From: Chrysemys picta bellii
Taxonomy: Eukaryota > Chordata > Testudines > Emydidae
Assembly (NCBI RefSeq): GCF_011386835.1
Contig: NC_088794.1
Span: forward strand, 90,318,009 to 90,382,008
Direction: 5' to 3'
Length of the DNA: 64,000 nt
In this document: one piece after another, positions 22,691 to 32,623 of the stretch
Layout of the letters: every line of letters starts with the position of its first letter
How positions within the stretch are numbered: the stretch's first letter is position 1
The notes under the pieces: generated by a model
The model's input: the letters and a program-made list of their open reading frames with translations, nothing else
What the model was told of the DNA's origin: nothing
Database searches by the model: none
Translations under genes and position numbers: made by a program

Positions 22691-23704
22691 AGGGTTACCA
22701 TTCGTCCGGATTCCCCCGGATGTGTCCGGCTTTTTTGAGTTAAAAATAGCGTCCGGGGGGAATTTGTCAATGTCCGGATTTCCCCCCCATGCAGAGCGCG
22801 CGCGGCTTACAGGGCAGCCGGCTGGATCATGCCACTCGCACGGGGCTCCGGCAGCCTGAGCCCCTCCTCCACTTCCCCCTCCGCTCCCCTGCAACTTGAG
22901 ACCAGTCCCCTCCTCTCTCTTCCTCCCCCTCCCTCCCTGCATTCGCAGATCGCCGGCCGGCCGTTCGCCTCGGCCTCCGGCAGTCTGGCGCTCCGACCCT
23001 GCTCCCCTCCCCCTGCTGCGGAGCGCGCTGCTCTGCAGCACAGTAAGGGGGCCGGGGGTCAGAGAAGCGGCAGGGAGGTTCTGGGGGGGTAGTCAAGAGA
23101 CAGGGAGCAGGGGGAGGGTTGGATGGGTCAGGAGTTTGGGGGGGGCTGTCTGGGGGTTGGGGGTGTAAGGTTTTGGGCAGTCAGAGTACAGATGGGGGGG
23201 GTCTCAGGAGGGGGCAGTTAGGGGACAAGGCACAGGGAGGCTTAGGTAGGGGGTGGGGTTCTGGAGGGCAGTTAGGAGCAGGGGTCCCAGGAGGGGGCAG
23301 TCGGGGGACAGGGAGCAGAGGGGTTTAGATGGGTCAGGAGTTCTGGGGGGGGCTGTCAGGGGGTGTGGGTGTGGATAAGGGTTGGGGCGGTCAGGGGACA
23401 GGTAGGGGGTAGGGTCCTAGGGGGCCAGTTAGGATGTGGGGAAGGTCTCAGGAGGGGGCAGTCAGGGGACAAGGAGCAGGAAGGCTTAGGTAGGGGGTGG
23501 AGTCCTGGGGGGCAGTTAGGGGCAGGGGTCCCAGGAGGGGGCAATCACAGGGACAAGGAGTGGGGGGGAGGGTTGGGGGTTCTGAGGGGGTGGGAAGTGG
23601 GAGGGAGTGGAAGGGGCAGGGGCGGGGCTAGGGCAGGATGGGGGCAGGGCTAGGGCGGGGCTCCTCCCGTCCTCTTTTTTGATTGTTGAAATATGGTAAC
23701 CCTA
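22691..23704. mobile_element. hAT-like element, AGGGTTACCAT family, copy 1 (1.0 kb)
   Basis: Ends are AGGGTTACCATTCGTCCGGA and TATGGTAACCCTA. Perfect 8-bp flanks GCAAAGGT lie at 22683-22690 and 23705-23712. The outer ~100 bp resembles the copy at 49042-49757 (CCGGACATGTCCGGCTTTT-type motif on one side and GTCCTCTTTTTT on the other). Between these, 22780-23040 is CpG-rich and 23050-23660 is a G-rich array. No transposase is present. It interrupts the CR1 5' UTR. Confidence 0.88.
23050..23660 (+). repeat. G-rich minisatellite with G-quadruplex potential
   Basis: Units of about 80-85 bp share GGAGGGGGCAGT(C/T)(A/G)GGGGACA, seen at about 23208, 23292 and 23453. Runs of three to eight G recur every few bases on the plus strand. 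The array is internal to the hAT-like element. Confidence 0.85.
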
Positions 23705-24001
23705 GCAAAGGTCACCTGTTGCTCCTCCCGGAGAATGCTTTCACGAAACTCCCCTGTTTGCTGCCTCTTCTGTGCACTAAAGGTTTTTTTTATATTTACT
23801 GCTTACAATTTGGTTTATCATTTATTTAAATGTATTAAAATGTTATGAAAACATTTGAAAAAAAATCATGAAATTGTTACATAAAGCATCAGGATTTCCT
23901 CAAAGTATAATATCTTTATGTAAAGCAAGATAAAAATCTCTACACAAAGTTATATACATTTTTCACAATACCCTAGCCTCAAAATAAGAGCACAACACAC
24001 C

Positions 24002-24570
24002 TCTGACTCTGTCTCTTTTACCAGTTGCAGCATTTAGTAGAGCCTGCCTCTGACAGTTCATAAGGTTCAGAAGGTCTGTTCACCTTCCCCTTGTAACCAC
24101 AGGTGAGACTCTCACAGATATTGTGCAAAATGCAGCAGGCAGCTATCACACAAGGCAGATATTGCTCAGCAAGCTCTAGCCTTGTCATGAGAGACCTCCA
24201 CCTACATTTCAACCTTCCAAATGCACGCTCCACTGTCATTCTTCAGTTGCTCAGGGAATAAACTTCTCCTTTCTTCTGTCCAAGTGTTCAGTAAAATGTT
24301 ACATAAGCTGTGGAAGCAGAGGGTATGCTAGGTCTTCATAGTGTTCCTGGAACTAGAAATTACATTTTTCATTGCAGAAAACAGGCCAGAATTTCTAAAG
24401 ATCATGGCATCATGGACTTTTCCGTCTCCACATTAATTAGGGTGACCAGATGTCCTGATTTTATAGGGACAGTCCTGATATTTGGGGCTTTGTCTTATAT
24501 AGGCACTTATTACCCTCCACCCCGTCCCAATTTTTCACACTTGCTGTCTGGTCACCCTAACATTAATATT
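24002..24570 (-). pseudogene. HARBI1-like Harbinger nuclease remnant
   Basis: The best-kept part (minus, 24239 down to 24018) reads MTVERAFGRLKCRWRSLMTR followed by LELAEQYLPCVIAACCILHN and ICE. This is the C-terminal portion of the Harbinger DDE nuclease, with the catalytic Glu in VERAFGRLK. Upstream, with stops and frame changes, are AYPLLPQLM and GDGKVHDAMIFRNSGLF, which are also nuclease motifs. A hAT MITE (24438-24559) interrupts the upstream part. The start and the first part of the domain are not recognisable beyond 24570. It is a pseudogene. Confidence 0.82.
24438..24559 (+). mobile_element. hAT-type MITE, TAGGGTGACCAGA family, copy 2
   Basis: 122 bp with ends TAGGGTGACCAGATGTCC and TGTCTGGTCACCCTA. 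Perfect 8-bp duplications ACATTAAT lie at 24430-24437 and 24560-24567. It interrupts the HARBI1-like remnant. Non-coding. Confidence 0.95.
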
Positions 24571-25019
24571 GGTGGATACATGCCAGGGCCCAGTCCCCAC
24601 ACCCCACTCTGGCAGTTAGCACATTTGAGCTGAGTCCTGCCCCTTGCCCAGTCTGGGTTTTTCCCACCTGCTCCCTGACAACCAGCCAGATGGCGCATGC
24701 TGTGGCAGCTGATCTGGCCCCTCTTCCATGTCCTGCTCTCGCCTTTGCATCTCCCCTTCCTCGGCATGCATACATGGTGGGCAGAAACAGCTGTGCCCCA
24801 CTCTTGCCTCTTCAAGTTATCAGGCAGAAACATACCTCATCTCCCAGTATTGTCATTGCAAGGTGCTTTCCCCCATTGTGCCCCTCACCCGGTTCTGCCA
24901 CTCCTCAGTTCTGCCACCACTGCTGGTTTTCTCTGGTCTGCAACATGATCCTGTCCCCCCAGCAAATGCTAATTGGCAGAGTCTCAAAGCAGCAACTTCT
25001 CCAGGAAAAGTTAATGCAG

Positions 25020-25130
25020 AAGTCAATGGGAGCTAGGCACCTAACCTGCTTAGGCACTTCTGAAAATCCTACTAGGCATCTCTTTGAAACTTTAGGCACT
25101 TTTGACAATCTGGTGCTCAGGAGCTAAAGT
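25020..25130. repeat. TTAGGC-type repeat fragment
   Basis: GCACCTAACCTGCTTAGGCACTT, AAACTTTAGGCACTTTTGACAA and similar units match the style of the block at 18640-18910. Confidence 0.4.
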
Positions 25131-25139
25131 CAGGATTTT

Positions 25140-27300
25140 TTTTTTAATAGAAGTCAAGACAGATCCAGCTGTAATTATGCCACTTCTATGCAAATTGTGG
25201 GAACTGCATTGCAGGTTCCTAAAAGCATCAACAGACACTCCCACAAATCACATTTCAGGCAATTCCAACACCTTTTAACTGGTAGAGCGAGTGACTGTGA
25301 ATGTGTGACTCCAGGCAGGAAATAGTCTGCTTCTGAATGTCAGGCTTGGTGTAGGGACTTTTATTTTAAGTTCAAGATTCATTTCCTTCCACTGTGGGCA
25401 TGAACTTACTATTACTGGAAGATAACGAGCTCCCAGCAGTTGCTGTAGGTGTCATGTGGTAAAGGATACCAGGCTCTGATTAGTGGCTTGTGTGTGTTTC
25501 ATCTAGATCATCCCAATTTGTGCTGCCTGATGCCCTGGATTTTCATTTTTTTCTTATTTATCTTTTTCTTATTTCTCTTTCCTCTTCTCTTTTAAATGGC
25601 ATTTACCGTTATGTGCATTTTTCTTTTGGAGTTTATGAAGTTGGTTTTCAAAGGGAGCTTCCCAGGAGGCATTTTATGTAACGCTTTTAGGGCTTTTCTA
25701 GATTGTGATTATGTGGAAGTGGGTGTTGTTTCATGCTTTACAGGCTGATTTGGCAGTGGCGTGAAATCTATTGTGCCCTCTGGATCTTTTGTTGTATAGT
25801 GTAGCTATTTTAACATTTTTCCCCATCTCAAGAATAACATTCTCTTTGGTGACTGGCCTCCTTTTATTCTACGAGGGTGACCAATGCTTATTTATGAAGC
25901 TGCAAAGCAGGTCGCTGGATGTTTAAAGGGTGTGATTACATACTGTGATCCCTCAGTGGCCAAAGCGCAGAGCAGCAATAGTAAGTATATATTTTTCTAA
26001 AGGAATATGATGGCAGAAGTGAGAGTAATGGGAGCTTTATTTCCTGCCCCAAAAAAACCCCATTGCAGAAAAAGTAGTTTGGGAAGGAGAGGAGGAGGAT
26101 TTAAAAGCAACTCCCCAAACAAACTGACAGCTCCCCTTCTATACTCCCAGTATCCACACAAACGAGGTAAGTCTTGTACTTCCTCTAAAAATGTTTGAGT
26201 GGAACTGAAAAACTTGGCTTGTGATCTCGTCATGCGTAATACATGTTGCTGAGAGTATTAACAAATGAATACAGAAAAGAGTACAAAAACTCTTCTCTTA
26301 CGAAGGGCAAACATTCATCTTCCAGAGGAGAACCAAAAACATTCCCCAGTTAGGACAGATGCAACACTGTGTGCAGATATCTCAGAAGGATCATGCCTAG
26401 AATTGTGCAGGTAGTTCACGTAGAATCCAGAACCACTGAATATCTGAGTGGGTTAGTGCAATCTAAGAACATCAGCCTGTGTCCCCAGACCTGACTGATT
26501 CTATTGCCAACATTATTTTAGACTGAAACACCTTTAACATAGAGCATATGCTTAGGTCCTTTTCTGGATCAGTGCCTATTTGGAGAGACCTATACCCTCC
26601 ACTGGCATAGCCCCTCCCAGTTCTGAGTTTCCCTTGCATCTACACCTGTGGCTGATTTGGGGAGTGGAGATGCTGGTGGCCTGACCCTGTTTATACTCTA
26701 TCTTGGGGCTAAGTGCCTGGGGCCTCCAAAGTGTGCCAGGTAGCCATTTCCCTGTCTTGCAACTTGAAAGGAGGGACTACCAGGCAAGAGCCACTCTCCT
26801 TTCTTCCTCCCACCACCCTTCTCCACAGTTGAAAGTCATTGTAGAGTGGAACAATGAGTGGCCATAGATGTAGGAGTGTGGAACCTGAATTTCCAAGTGC
26901 AGGCTAAACCCTTTAGAGTTCCCTTTGTGAGCCCCCCATGAACTGAATCCTGCAGGGTTCATCTATCACTATTTATGATGACTCCATTGCTTGGACCGTA
27001 GGAATATGCTACATAGAGTAAGCATGCCTTTTTGAACACATCATCATTCTCTGTCTCTTGATTCTAATTCAATAAAACTGAATTAGATGTCCACATCTTT
27101 CATGCAGTTTGGCCAATGAAGCAATTTTCACAGCTCAGTTCACCACAATTCAGTTTTGTTTCCCTACTTAATACTAGACTTGGTGAGAGAGAACTCCTCA
27201 AACAAAAAAGCGTTTGTGTATCTGCAGGAGTTTACATGCTTGGCTGATTATTTCTTTCTTTCTAAAGTCTGAATAACAGGAAAAAGCAAACAACTTAAGA
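25140..27300. other. Unassigned DNA
   Basis: 2.2 kb without a recognised gene or repeat. No exon-like frames with splice signals stood out. Confidence 0.3.
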
Positions 27301-27304
27301 ATTC

Positions 27305-27435
27305 TAGCCACAATTTTCAAAAGTGACTAGTGAGTCTGGGTGCCTCAACTTTTGGCTTCCCAGTTGAGACACTATAAAAGAAAAAAATCAGAAAATTCTG
27401 AGCACCTACTCTCTGAAAATCAGGCCCTTTAAAAA
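27305..27435. repeat. TTAGGC/CACCT-type repeat fragment
   Basis: ATTTTCAAAAGTGACTAGTG, GGTGCCTCAAC, GAGCACCTACT and CTGAAAATCAGGCCC form a diverged member of the old repeat group seen at 18640 and 53300. Confidence 0.35.
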
Positions 27436-27439
27436 GGTC

Positions 27440-28000
27440 TCAAGTTGGGTAATCAGAATTATTAGTCATTTTTCAAAATATAGTCCGTTGTATACATTAT
27501 TACTCTTATGGAAGATTGTTACCCTTGCTGTTCAATTTTTATACTCTTTATGCATTTTCAACTATTTTCCAAAATATCTGTAAATACAGCAAAGAATGAC
27601 ATAATGACAAGTTTGTTGTCTGCTTCGTTTTTCTTGTCTGAATGCGCTTTTATCAGAACACCTGACTTCTAAATTTAAAACAGTTATATTCCTTCACTAG
27701 TCTCTTCACTTGGCTGACAGTATGTTTTGTGCAATATTAATCACTAAGTTCAAATATTAAATCATGATCATCTTAGATTAGAAAGAAAAATCAAATCAGC
27801 AGTCCAAAAGACAGTTTGCTTTTTCTTTTTTAAAATTGGGTTGTATAGAGTGCAATTAAATATGATACTGGGGCTTATCTTTTAAATGATCATAAAAAAC
27901 CCACCTTTTTTTCAGCCCTGTCCTCATAAATCTCCTTATCTTAAGACCTTTAATGGCATAAGCATATATTCAAAGCTTAACTTACTGTAATAGTAGTAGT
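27440..28000. other. Unassigned AT-rich DNA
   Basis: Nothing recognised. Confidence 0.3.
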
Positions 28001-28004
28001 TTGC

Positions 28005-28370
28005 CTTTCTGTATCACCTTCCATTGGCAAATCTTAATGTGCCTTAAAAACATTAATTAAAATTCTCAAACCCAATGTAATAATTGGGTATTGTACCTAT
28101 TTAAAAAAAGGGTGAAGTGAGGCATATAAATGTGAAGTGTGAAACTGAACCCAATGAAGTAGGACTGCTTCAGGCCCTATATACCACGTAGAGCCTAGTT
28201 AAGATACATATTGTGGTGTGTAGGGTCTAAAGCAAGCCCTCTAAACCAGTGTAAAATTAATCCAAGAGCCTTACCTAGGGTCATGCAGCCTGTTAGTGGC
28301 AGAATCAGGAATAGAATCCAAGAGTCCTGACTCGTGATCCCCTGCTATCACCGCTATATCAAAAGATACT
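28005..28370 (+). repeat. MIR-type (CORE) SINE, probably split by a ~100-bp insertion
   Basis: Bases 28080-28120 match the MIR 'CCATTTTACAG...GGTGAAGTGAGGC' region loosely. Bases 28270-28365 (TAGGGTCATGCAGCCTGTTAGTGGCAGA then AATAGAATCCAAGAGTCCTG) match its continuation well. The intervening 28130-28265 does not fit MIR and may be inserted. Confidence 0.5.
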
Positions 28371-28391
28371 TGCCACAGCACACGTGACTAC

Positions 28392-28814
28392 AAAAAGAAC
28401 AGGAGTACTTGTGGCATCTTAGAGACTAACACATTTATTTCAGCATAAGCTTTCGTGGGCTGCAGCCCACTTCTTCAAATGCATAGAGTGGAAGTACGCA
28501 TACCAATTGTAAGAGGCCAATCAATTGAGATGTGCTATCAGTAGCAGCAGAAGAAAAAACTTTGAAGTGATAATCGAGATGACCCATAGAAGGTGTGAGG
28601 AGAACTTAACATGGGGGGGGGGGGGGAATTCAATTAGTGTAATGACCCAACCATTCCCAGTCTCTGTTTAGACCTAAGTTAGTTGTGTCTAATTTGCATA
28701 TTAATTTGAGTTCAGCTGTCTCTCTTTGGAGTCTGTTTTTGAAGTTTTTTTGTTGCAAAACTGACACCTTCAAGTCTGTCACTGAGTGATTAGAGAGGTT
28801 GAAGTGTTCTCACA
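28392..28814 (-). mobile_element. Penelope-like element, terminal segment in inverted orientation
   Basis: AAAAAGAACAGGAGTACTTG at 28392 begins the PLE terminal sequence, here on the minus strand relative to the reverse transcriptase that follows. It continues to ~28814, including a run of 14 G at 28613-28626. PLEs commonly carry partial terminal copies in inverted or direct orientation at their 5' side, and this arrangement fits that pattern. The junction to the plus-strand coding part is at 28814/28815. Confidence 0.8.
28450..28478 (-). ncRNA. Hammerhead-ribozyme-like motif in PLE terminus (degenerate)
   Basis: Minus strand: TTGAAGA takes the place of the CUGAUGA core. A 6-bp stem II (GTGGGC/GCCCAC, loop TGCA) and GAAA follow, then the mini-stem AGC TTAT GCT (28444-28451). 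PLEs are known to carry minimal hammerheads of this design. Here C3 is U, U7 is A, and the cleavage position reads G (28443), which hammerheads do not accept. Predicted inactive. Confidence 0.6.
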
Positions 28815-29834
28815 TTTGGGGACAATATATACCTTCAAGTCAGCGGCACTGCTATGGGTACCCGCATGGCCCCACAGTATGCCAACATCTTTATGGCTGA
28901 CTTAGAACAACGCTTCCTTAGCTCTCGTCCCCTAACGCCCCTACTCTACTTGCGCTACATTGATGATATCTTCATCATCTGGACCCATGGAAAAGAAGCT
29001 CTCAGTGAATTCCACCATGATTTTAACAATTTCCATCCCACCATCAACCTCAGCCTAGACCAATCCATACAAGCGGTCAATTTCCTAGACACTACTGTGC
29101 TAATAAGCGATGGTCACATAAACACCACCCTATACCGGAAACCCACTGACCGCTATACTTACCTACATGCCTCCAGCTTCCATCCAGGACACACCACACG
29201 ATCCATTGTCTACAGCCAAGCTCTAAGATACAACAGCATTTGCTCCAATCCCTCAGACAGAGATAAACACCTACAGGATCTCTATCAAGCATTCTTAAAA
29301 CTACAATACCCACCTGCTGAAGTGAAAAAACAGATTGACAGAGCCAGAAGAGTAACCAGAAGCCACCTACTACAGGACAGGCCCAACAAAGAAAATAACA
29401 GAACGCCACTAGCTGCCACCTTCAGCCCCCAACTGAAACCTCTCCAGCGCATCATCAAAGATCTACAACCTATCCTGAAAGATGATCCCTCACTCTCACA
29501 GATCTTGGGAGACAGACCAGTCCTCGCTTACAGACAGCCTCCCAACCTTAAGCAAATACTCACCAGCAACCGCACACCATACAACAAAAACTCTAACCCA
29601 CAAACCTATCCTTGCAACAAAGCCCAATGCCAGCTCTGTCCACATATCTATTCAAGTGACACCATCATAGGACCTAGGCACACCATCAGGGGCTCGTTCA
29701 CCTGCACATCTACCAGCGTGATATATGCCATCATGTGCCAGCAATGCACGCATCTTTCGGAATGCTTGGCTGTTCAGGAAGATGCTGGCCGGGACTTTTT
29801 TCCCAGAGCGGAAGATCACGGTAGGGGAAGTTGA
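28815..29834 (+). pseudogene. Penelope-like reverse transcriptase, 3' part, fused to Harbinger sequence
   Basis: The frame is open from 28815 (FGDNIYLQVSGTAMGTRM), upstream of the first ATG at 28854. The palm motif YIDDIF (near 28959) keeps both catalytic Asp residues. The thumb-like region and linker follow (TLYRKPTDRYTYLHASSFHP; Cys-rich PCNKAQCQLCPH) and end at IYAIMCQQC at 29747. There a GIY-YIG endonuclease domain should begin, but the sequence switches to a Harbinger gene read in another frame. The last ~28 codons (to 29834) are therefore unrelated to PLE. Fingers and N-terminus are missing. PLE polymerases use target-primed reverse transcription. This copy lacks its endonuclease and is dead, although this piece has no internal stop. 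Confidence 0.9.
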
Positions 29835-30246
29835 AATGCCCATTGTGATCCTTGGAGATCCCGCTTACCCATTAATGCCGTGGCTCATGAAACTCTACAC
29901 AGGGAGCCTTGACAGCAGCAAGGAATGGTTCAACTACAAGCTGAGCCGGTGCCAAATGACTGTGGAGTGTGCCTTTGGCCGTTTAAAGGACCGCTGGTGA
30001 TCTCTGTATGGGAAGCTGGACTTGGCCGAAAGCAGCATCCCCGCGGTTATATCTGCGTGCTGTGCCCTCCATAATATTTGTGAAGGGAGGGGTGAAAGCT
30101 TCACTCAGGCATGGACCTCCGAGGTTCAACACCTGGAGGCTGAATTTGCACAGCCAGAGAGCAGGGCTATTACAGGGGCCCAGCGCGGGGCTGCAAGGAT
30201 TAGGGATGCCTTGAGGGAGCAATTTGAGGCTGAAAACCAGCAGTGA
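29746..30246 (+). pseudogene. HARBI1-like Harbinger nuclease, C-terminal half
   Basis: Read from GCA at 29746: ARIFRNAWLFRKMLAGTFFP, then ILGDPAYPLMPWLMK with a DDE Asp in GDPAYP. MTVECAFGRLKDRW follows, with the catalytic Glu in VECAFGRLK. An in-frame TGA at 29998-30000 follows DRW, and the same frame then continues (SLYGKLDLAESSIPAVISAC, CALHNICEG) to a natural stop at 30246. The first catalytic Asp and the N-terminal helix-turn-helix were lost with the left part. CGCTGGTGA where relatives have an Arg codon suggests a CGA-to-TGA change by CpG decay. The protein would cut and rejoin element ends at TWA targets. Confidence 0.88.
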
Positions 30247-30475
30247 TATCTGGTGCCCTGCACAGGAGTGAAGTGCAGTTGTTCCAATCTTTAGGAATCA
30301 GTGTCTGCTTAGCAGACAAGCAGACTTGCAGTGCCTGTTTATTTCCTGGGCTAAGGATTCTTTTACTTTATGCCATAATAAAGAATGTTTTCAAAGCCAA
30401 AGAATCCATTTATTGAAAAGAAAAAAAATATATTTATTGAAAAGAAAAACGGGGGTGGAGTGGGGAAGAGTGCAA

Positions 30476-32229
30476 TCACAGATTTGTGTATGTCCTGTCT
30501 GGTGTGCTGTGCAGTGAGTGCTGCACTTCAGGGCAGCTATACTGCATGGTGATGGGGGTTGAGTGCAGAGGGTAAGGGTCGTGGTCTTCAGGGTTGGGTG
30601 GTGAAGATACTGGTGTTGGAGGCAGCGGGTGGCGTGAAGAACACGGAAGTTGGGGAAAGTGGGTTGGAGGTGACAGTGGGGCACAGTGGAAAGAGTTTTG
30701 GGACAAGGGCTGTAGGGGGGGGTGGCATTTGCATTTTCGGTACTGCTCCTCTTTCTGCATGGCTACCAGCTCCTGGATAGCATCTGCTTGGTGCTCCAGG
30801 ATGCTGATGAACCTATCAGTGCTTTGCTGCCAGTGCGCGGTGCTTTGCCGCCGGTGCGCTGCGTTTTCCTGGTGGATCCTGCTTTCTCTCTCCCTCCAGT
30901 CCTGTGCCTTCTCATTCTCTTTAATAGATTGCCGCATCACATGTCTTCTTTGCTTTTTTGCTGTCTCTTCCTGAGTCTTTGCAGTCTCTGAGCAGGCAAT
31001 AAGAGGGACAGCTGAGGTCTCAAGGTTGATGCAGCTGTATAGGCAAAACGTAACATTTAACAGAGGCAGAGTTTATACCAGACAGAGTAATGATTCCCCC
31101 CGCACTTAAGGAGTAGAAAACACACAAAGTCTACACAATAGCATAATTTTCCCGTCCAAAACAGAGCACGCATATCCCACGGGAGCCTCATAATGGTGAG
31201 TAATGGGGACTGATTGTTTCAGGGCTGCACTGTCCTCTGCGTTTCTGTGCCTTGGGGAGAGCCAACAGCTTCAGGGGGCACCTACACTGAACACTGTCCC
31301 AACATTTTCCACAGGAGTTTGTCCTGGATGATATCTCGCTGCTGAGGGTGACCTGGGAAGCAAGGGAGGGTCTTCTACTGCAATGCGGCTTCCGCCCCGG
31401 CCCTTATGCAGCTTGCCTGTGTGCAGCAATGGTCCCCCCCACCCCGTGCGGCACAGTGGCGCGGACACATTAGCCTGGCTGGGACAAGGACCACGGTGGC
31501 TCTCCCTATAAACCTGCGCAAGCGCATTGCACGCGTTCTGGATGAGACATTCGAAGAGATTACCGAGGCCGATTACCGCGATGTGATAAACCACATCAAT
31601 GCACTATTCCACATCTAGGCATGCATGCTTAACCCTCCTCTCCCAAAGAGCCCGAACTGAAAAAATTCCTTCCCGAAAAAAAAAAATGCATACCGGGAAC
31701 CTGCTCTTCTGTTTGTCCTCCACCAAGTACGGGCCGCTGCGACTGGTTACCATTCTCCTGGCTCGAGAAGAGCTCCTGGCTGCATGGCTCCAGGGATTCC
31801 GGGGTGTCTCCATCCGGCCCACCACCATCACTCCCGTTTTCCTCCTCCTCCTCTTCCTCCTCCCCCCCCCCCCGCCCACACCGGCTGTGAAGTGTCCATG
31901 GTGGTGCTCGGAGTGGAGGTGGGGTTAACCCCAAGTATCGCATCCAGCTCCTTGTAGAATCTGCAGGTCGCGTGGGGAGCACCTGAGCGGCCGTTTGCAT
32001 CACGGGCTTTGTGGTAGGCACTCCGCAGCTCTTTGACTTTAATCCTGCACTGCAGGGCGTCCCGGTCATGGCCCCTTTCCATCATGTCCTTTGATACCTT
32101 CTCGAAGGTATCGTAATTCCTACGGCTGGAGCACAGCTGGGACTGGACAGCTTCCTCCCCCCAAACACTGATGAGGCCCAGCAACTCGCCATTGCTCCAT
32201 GCTGGGGCTCGCTTGGCGTGTGGAGGCAT
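30476..32229 (-). pseudogene. Myb/SANT-like DNA-binding protein of Harbinger (probably two exons)
   Basis: The likely start is MPPHAKRAPAWSNGEL at 32229. The trihelix/Myb-SANT domain fills the first ~90 residues: tryptophan at WSNGELLGLISVW, then MERGHDRDALQCRIKVKELR, then CRFYKELDAILG. A C12 run at 31862-31873 (G-run on this strand) shifts the frame into an acidic Glu-rich segment. After 31625 coding stops. The minus strand shows a polypyrimidine tract and TGCTCAG acceptor near 30988, followed by an open C-terminal exon (ETAKTQEETAKKQRRHVMRQ, then coiled-coil-like STDRFISILEHQADAIQELV) ending at 30476. A 31625-30988 intron is inferred. The protein would bind the element ends and recruit the nuclease. 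The frameshift makes this copy doubtful as a working gene. Confidence 0.75.
31862..31873. repeat. Homopolymer C12 causing a frame change in the Myb/SANT gene
   Basis: The two overlapping minus-strand open frames switch at this run (GGEEEEEEEENGSDGG just downstream). Slippage at the homopolymer, or a sequencing error, is the simplest cause. Confidence 0.6.
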
Positions 32230-32623
32230 GGTCACCTGGAAAGATTTGCTGATAGCACTCCACGCCACGCCGGGCTGAGCAAACAGGAAGGGGATTTTTA
32301 AAATTCCTGGGGAATGTAAAGGGTGGGTCACATGGTTGGTTACCTGAGGCCAGGGCAGTAGAGTTTGAACTGATGACCAGAGTGGCTAGAACAGGCATTG
32401 TGGGATACTGCCGAATAATTCTGGAGGCCATTCACCGCGCATTGGGCGGCCACACTGGTGCTGCGGCGCACTCGCTATTCCTCTCGGAGAGGTGGAGTAC
32501 ATGCAGCGCTGCAACCAAGGCGATACAGCGCTGCAAATGCATTGCCAGTGTGGACGGGGAGTGAGTTACAGCGCTGGGGGCGGCTTTACAGTGCTGCAAC
32601 TCGCAAGTGTAGCCAAGGCCTAA

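Larger units (their letters stand above)
21430..23790 (-). mobile_element. CR1 LINE, 5' end (5' UTR and ORF1), with nested insertion
   Basis: ORF1 of CR1 is readable on the minus strand below 22390. To its right, 22395-22690 and 23705-23790 look like one GC-richer 5' UTR interrupted by a 1-kb hAT-like element at 22691-23704. The matching GCAAAGGT flanks support the interruption. Most CR1 copies are 5'-truncated, so a copy keeping this end is less common. ORF2 is not recognisable to the left of 21430. Confidence 0.65.
29746..32620. mobile_element. PIF/Harbinger transposon, left part lost at the PLE junction
   Basis: Two convergent genes are kept: a HARBI1-like nuclease on the plus strand (left) and a Myb/SANT-like protein on the minus strand (right). 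The right end is CGCAAGTGTAGCCAAGGCC, followed by TAA at 32621-32623, which fits the 3-bp TWA target of Harbinger elements. The left end is missing and no copy of it lies left of the PLE. The element is CpG-rich compared with its surroundings. Confidence 0.85.

Noticed and set aside
22827..23653. Open frames rich in Gly, Arg or Pro near 23 kb
   Set aside because: Product of the CpG-rich and G-rich interior of the hAT-like element; no domain resemblance.
24690..25127. 145-codon plus-strand frame beside the HARBI1-like remnant
   Set aside because: No motif of a known protein; overlapping frames on both strands suggest composition effects. It may include old Harbinger non-coding sequence.
29092..29409. 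105-codon minus-strand frame opposite the PLE polymerase
   Set aside because: Shadow of the plus-strand coding sequence, which has clear motifs.
31406..31618. Plus-strand 70-codon frame inside the Harbinger
   Set aside because: It lies in the inferred intron of the minus-strand Myb/SANT gene and resembles no Harbinger protein that I can name. It could still be part of the element's coding content in other copies.
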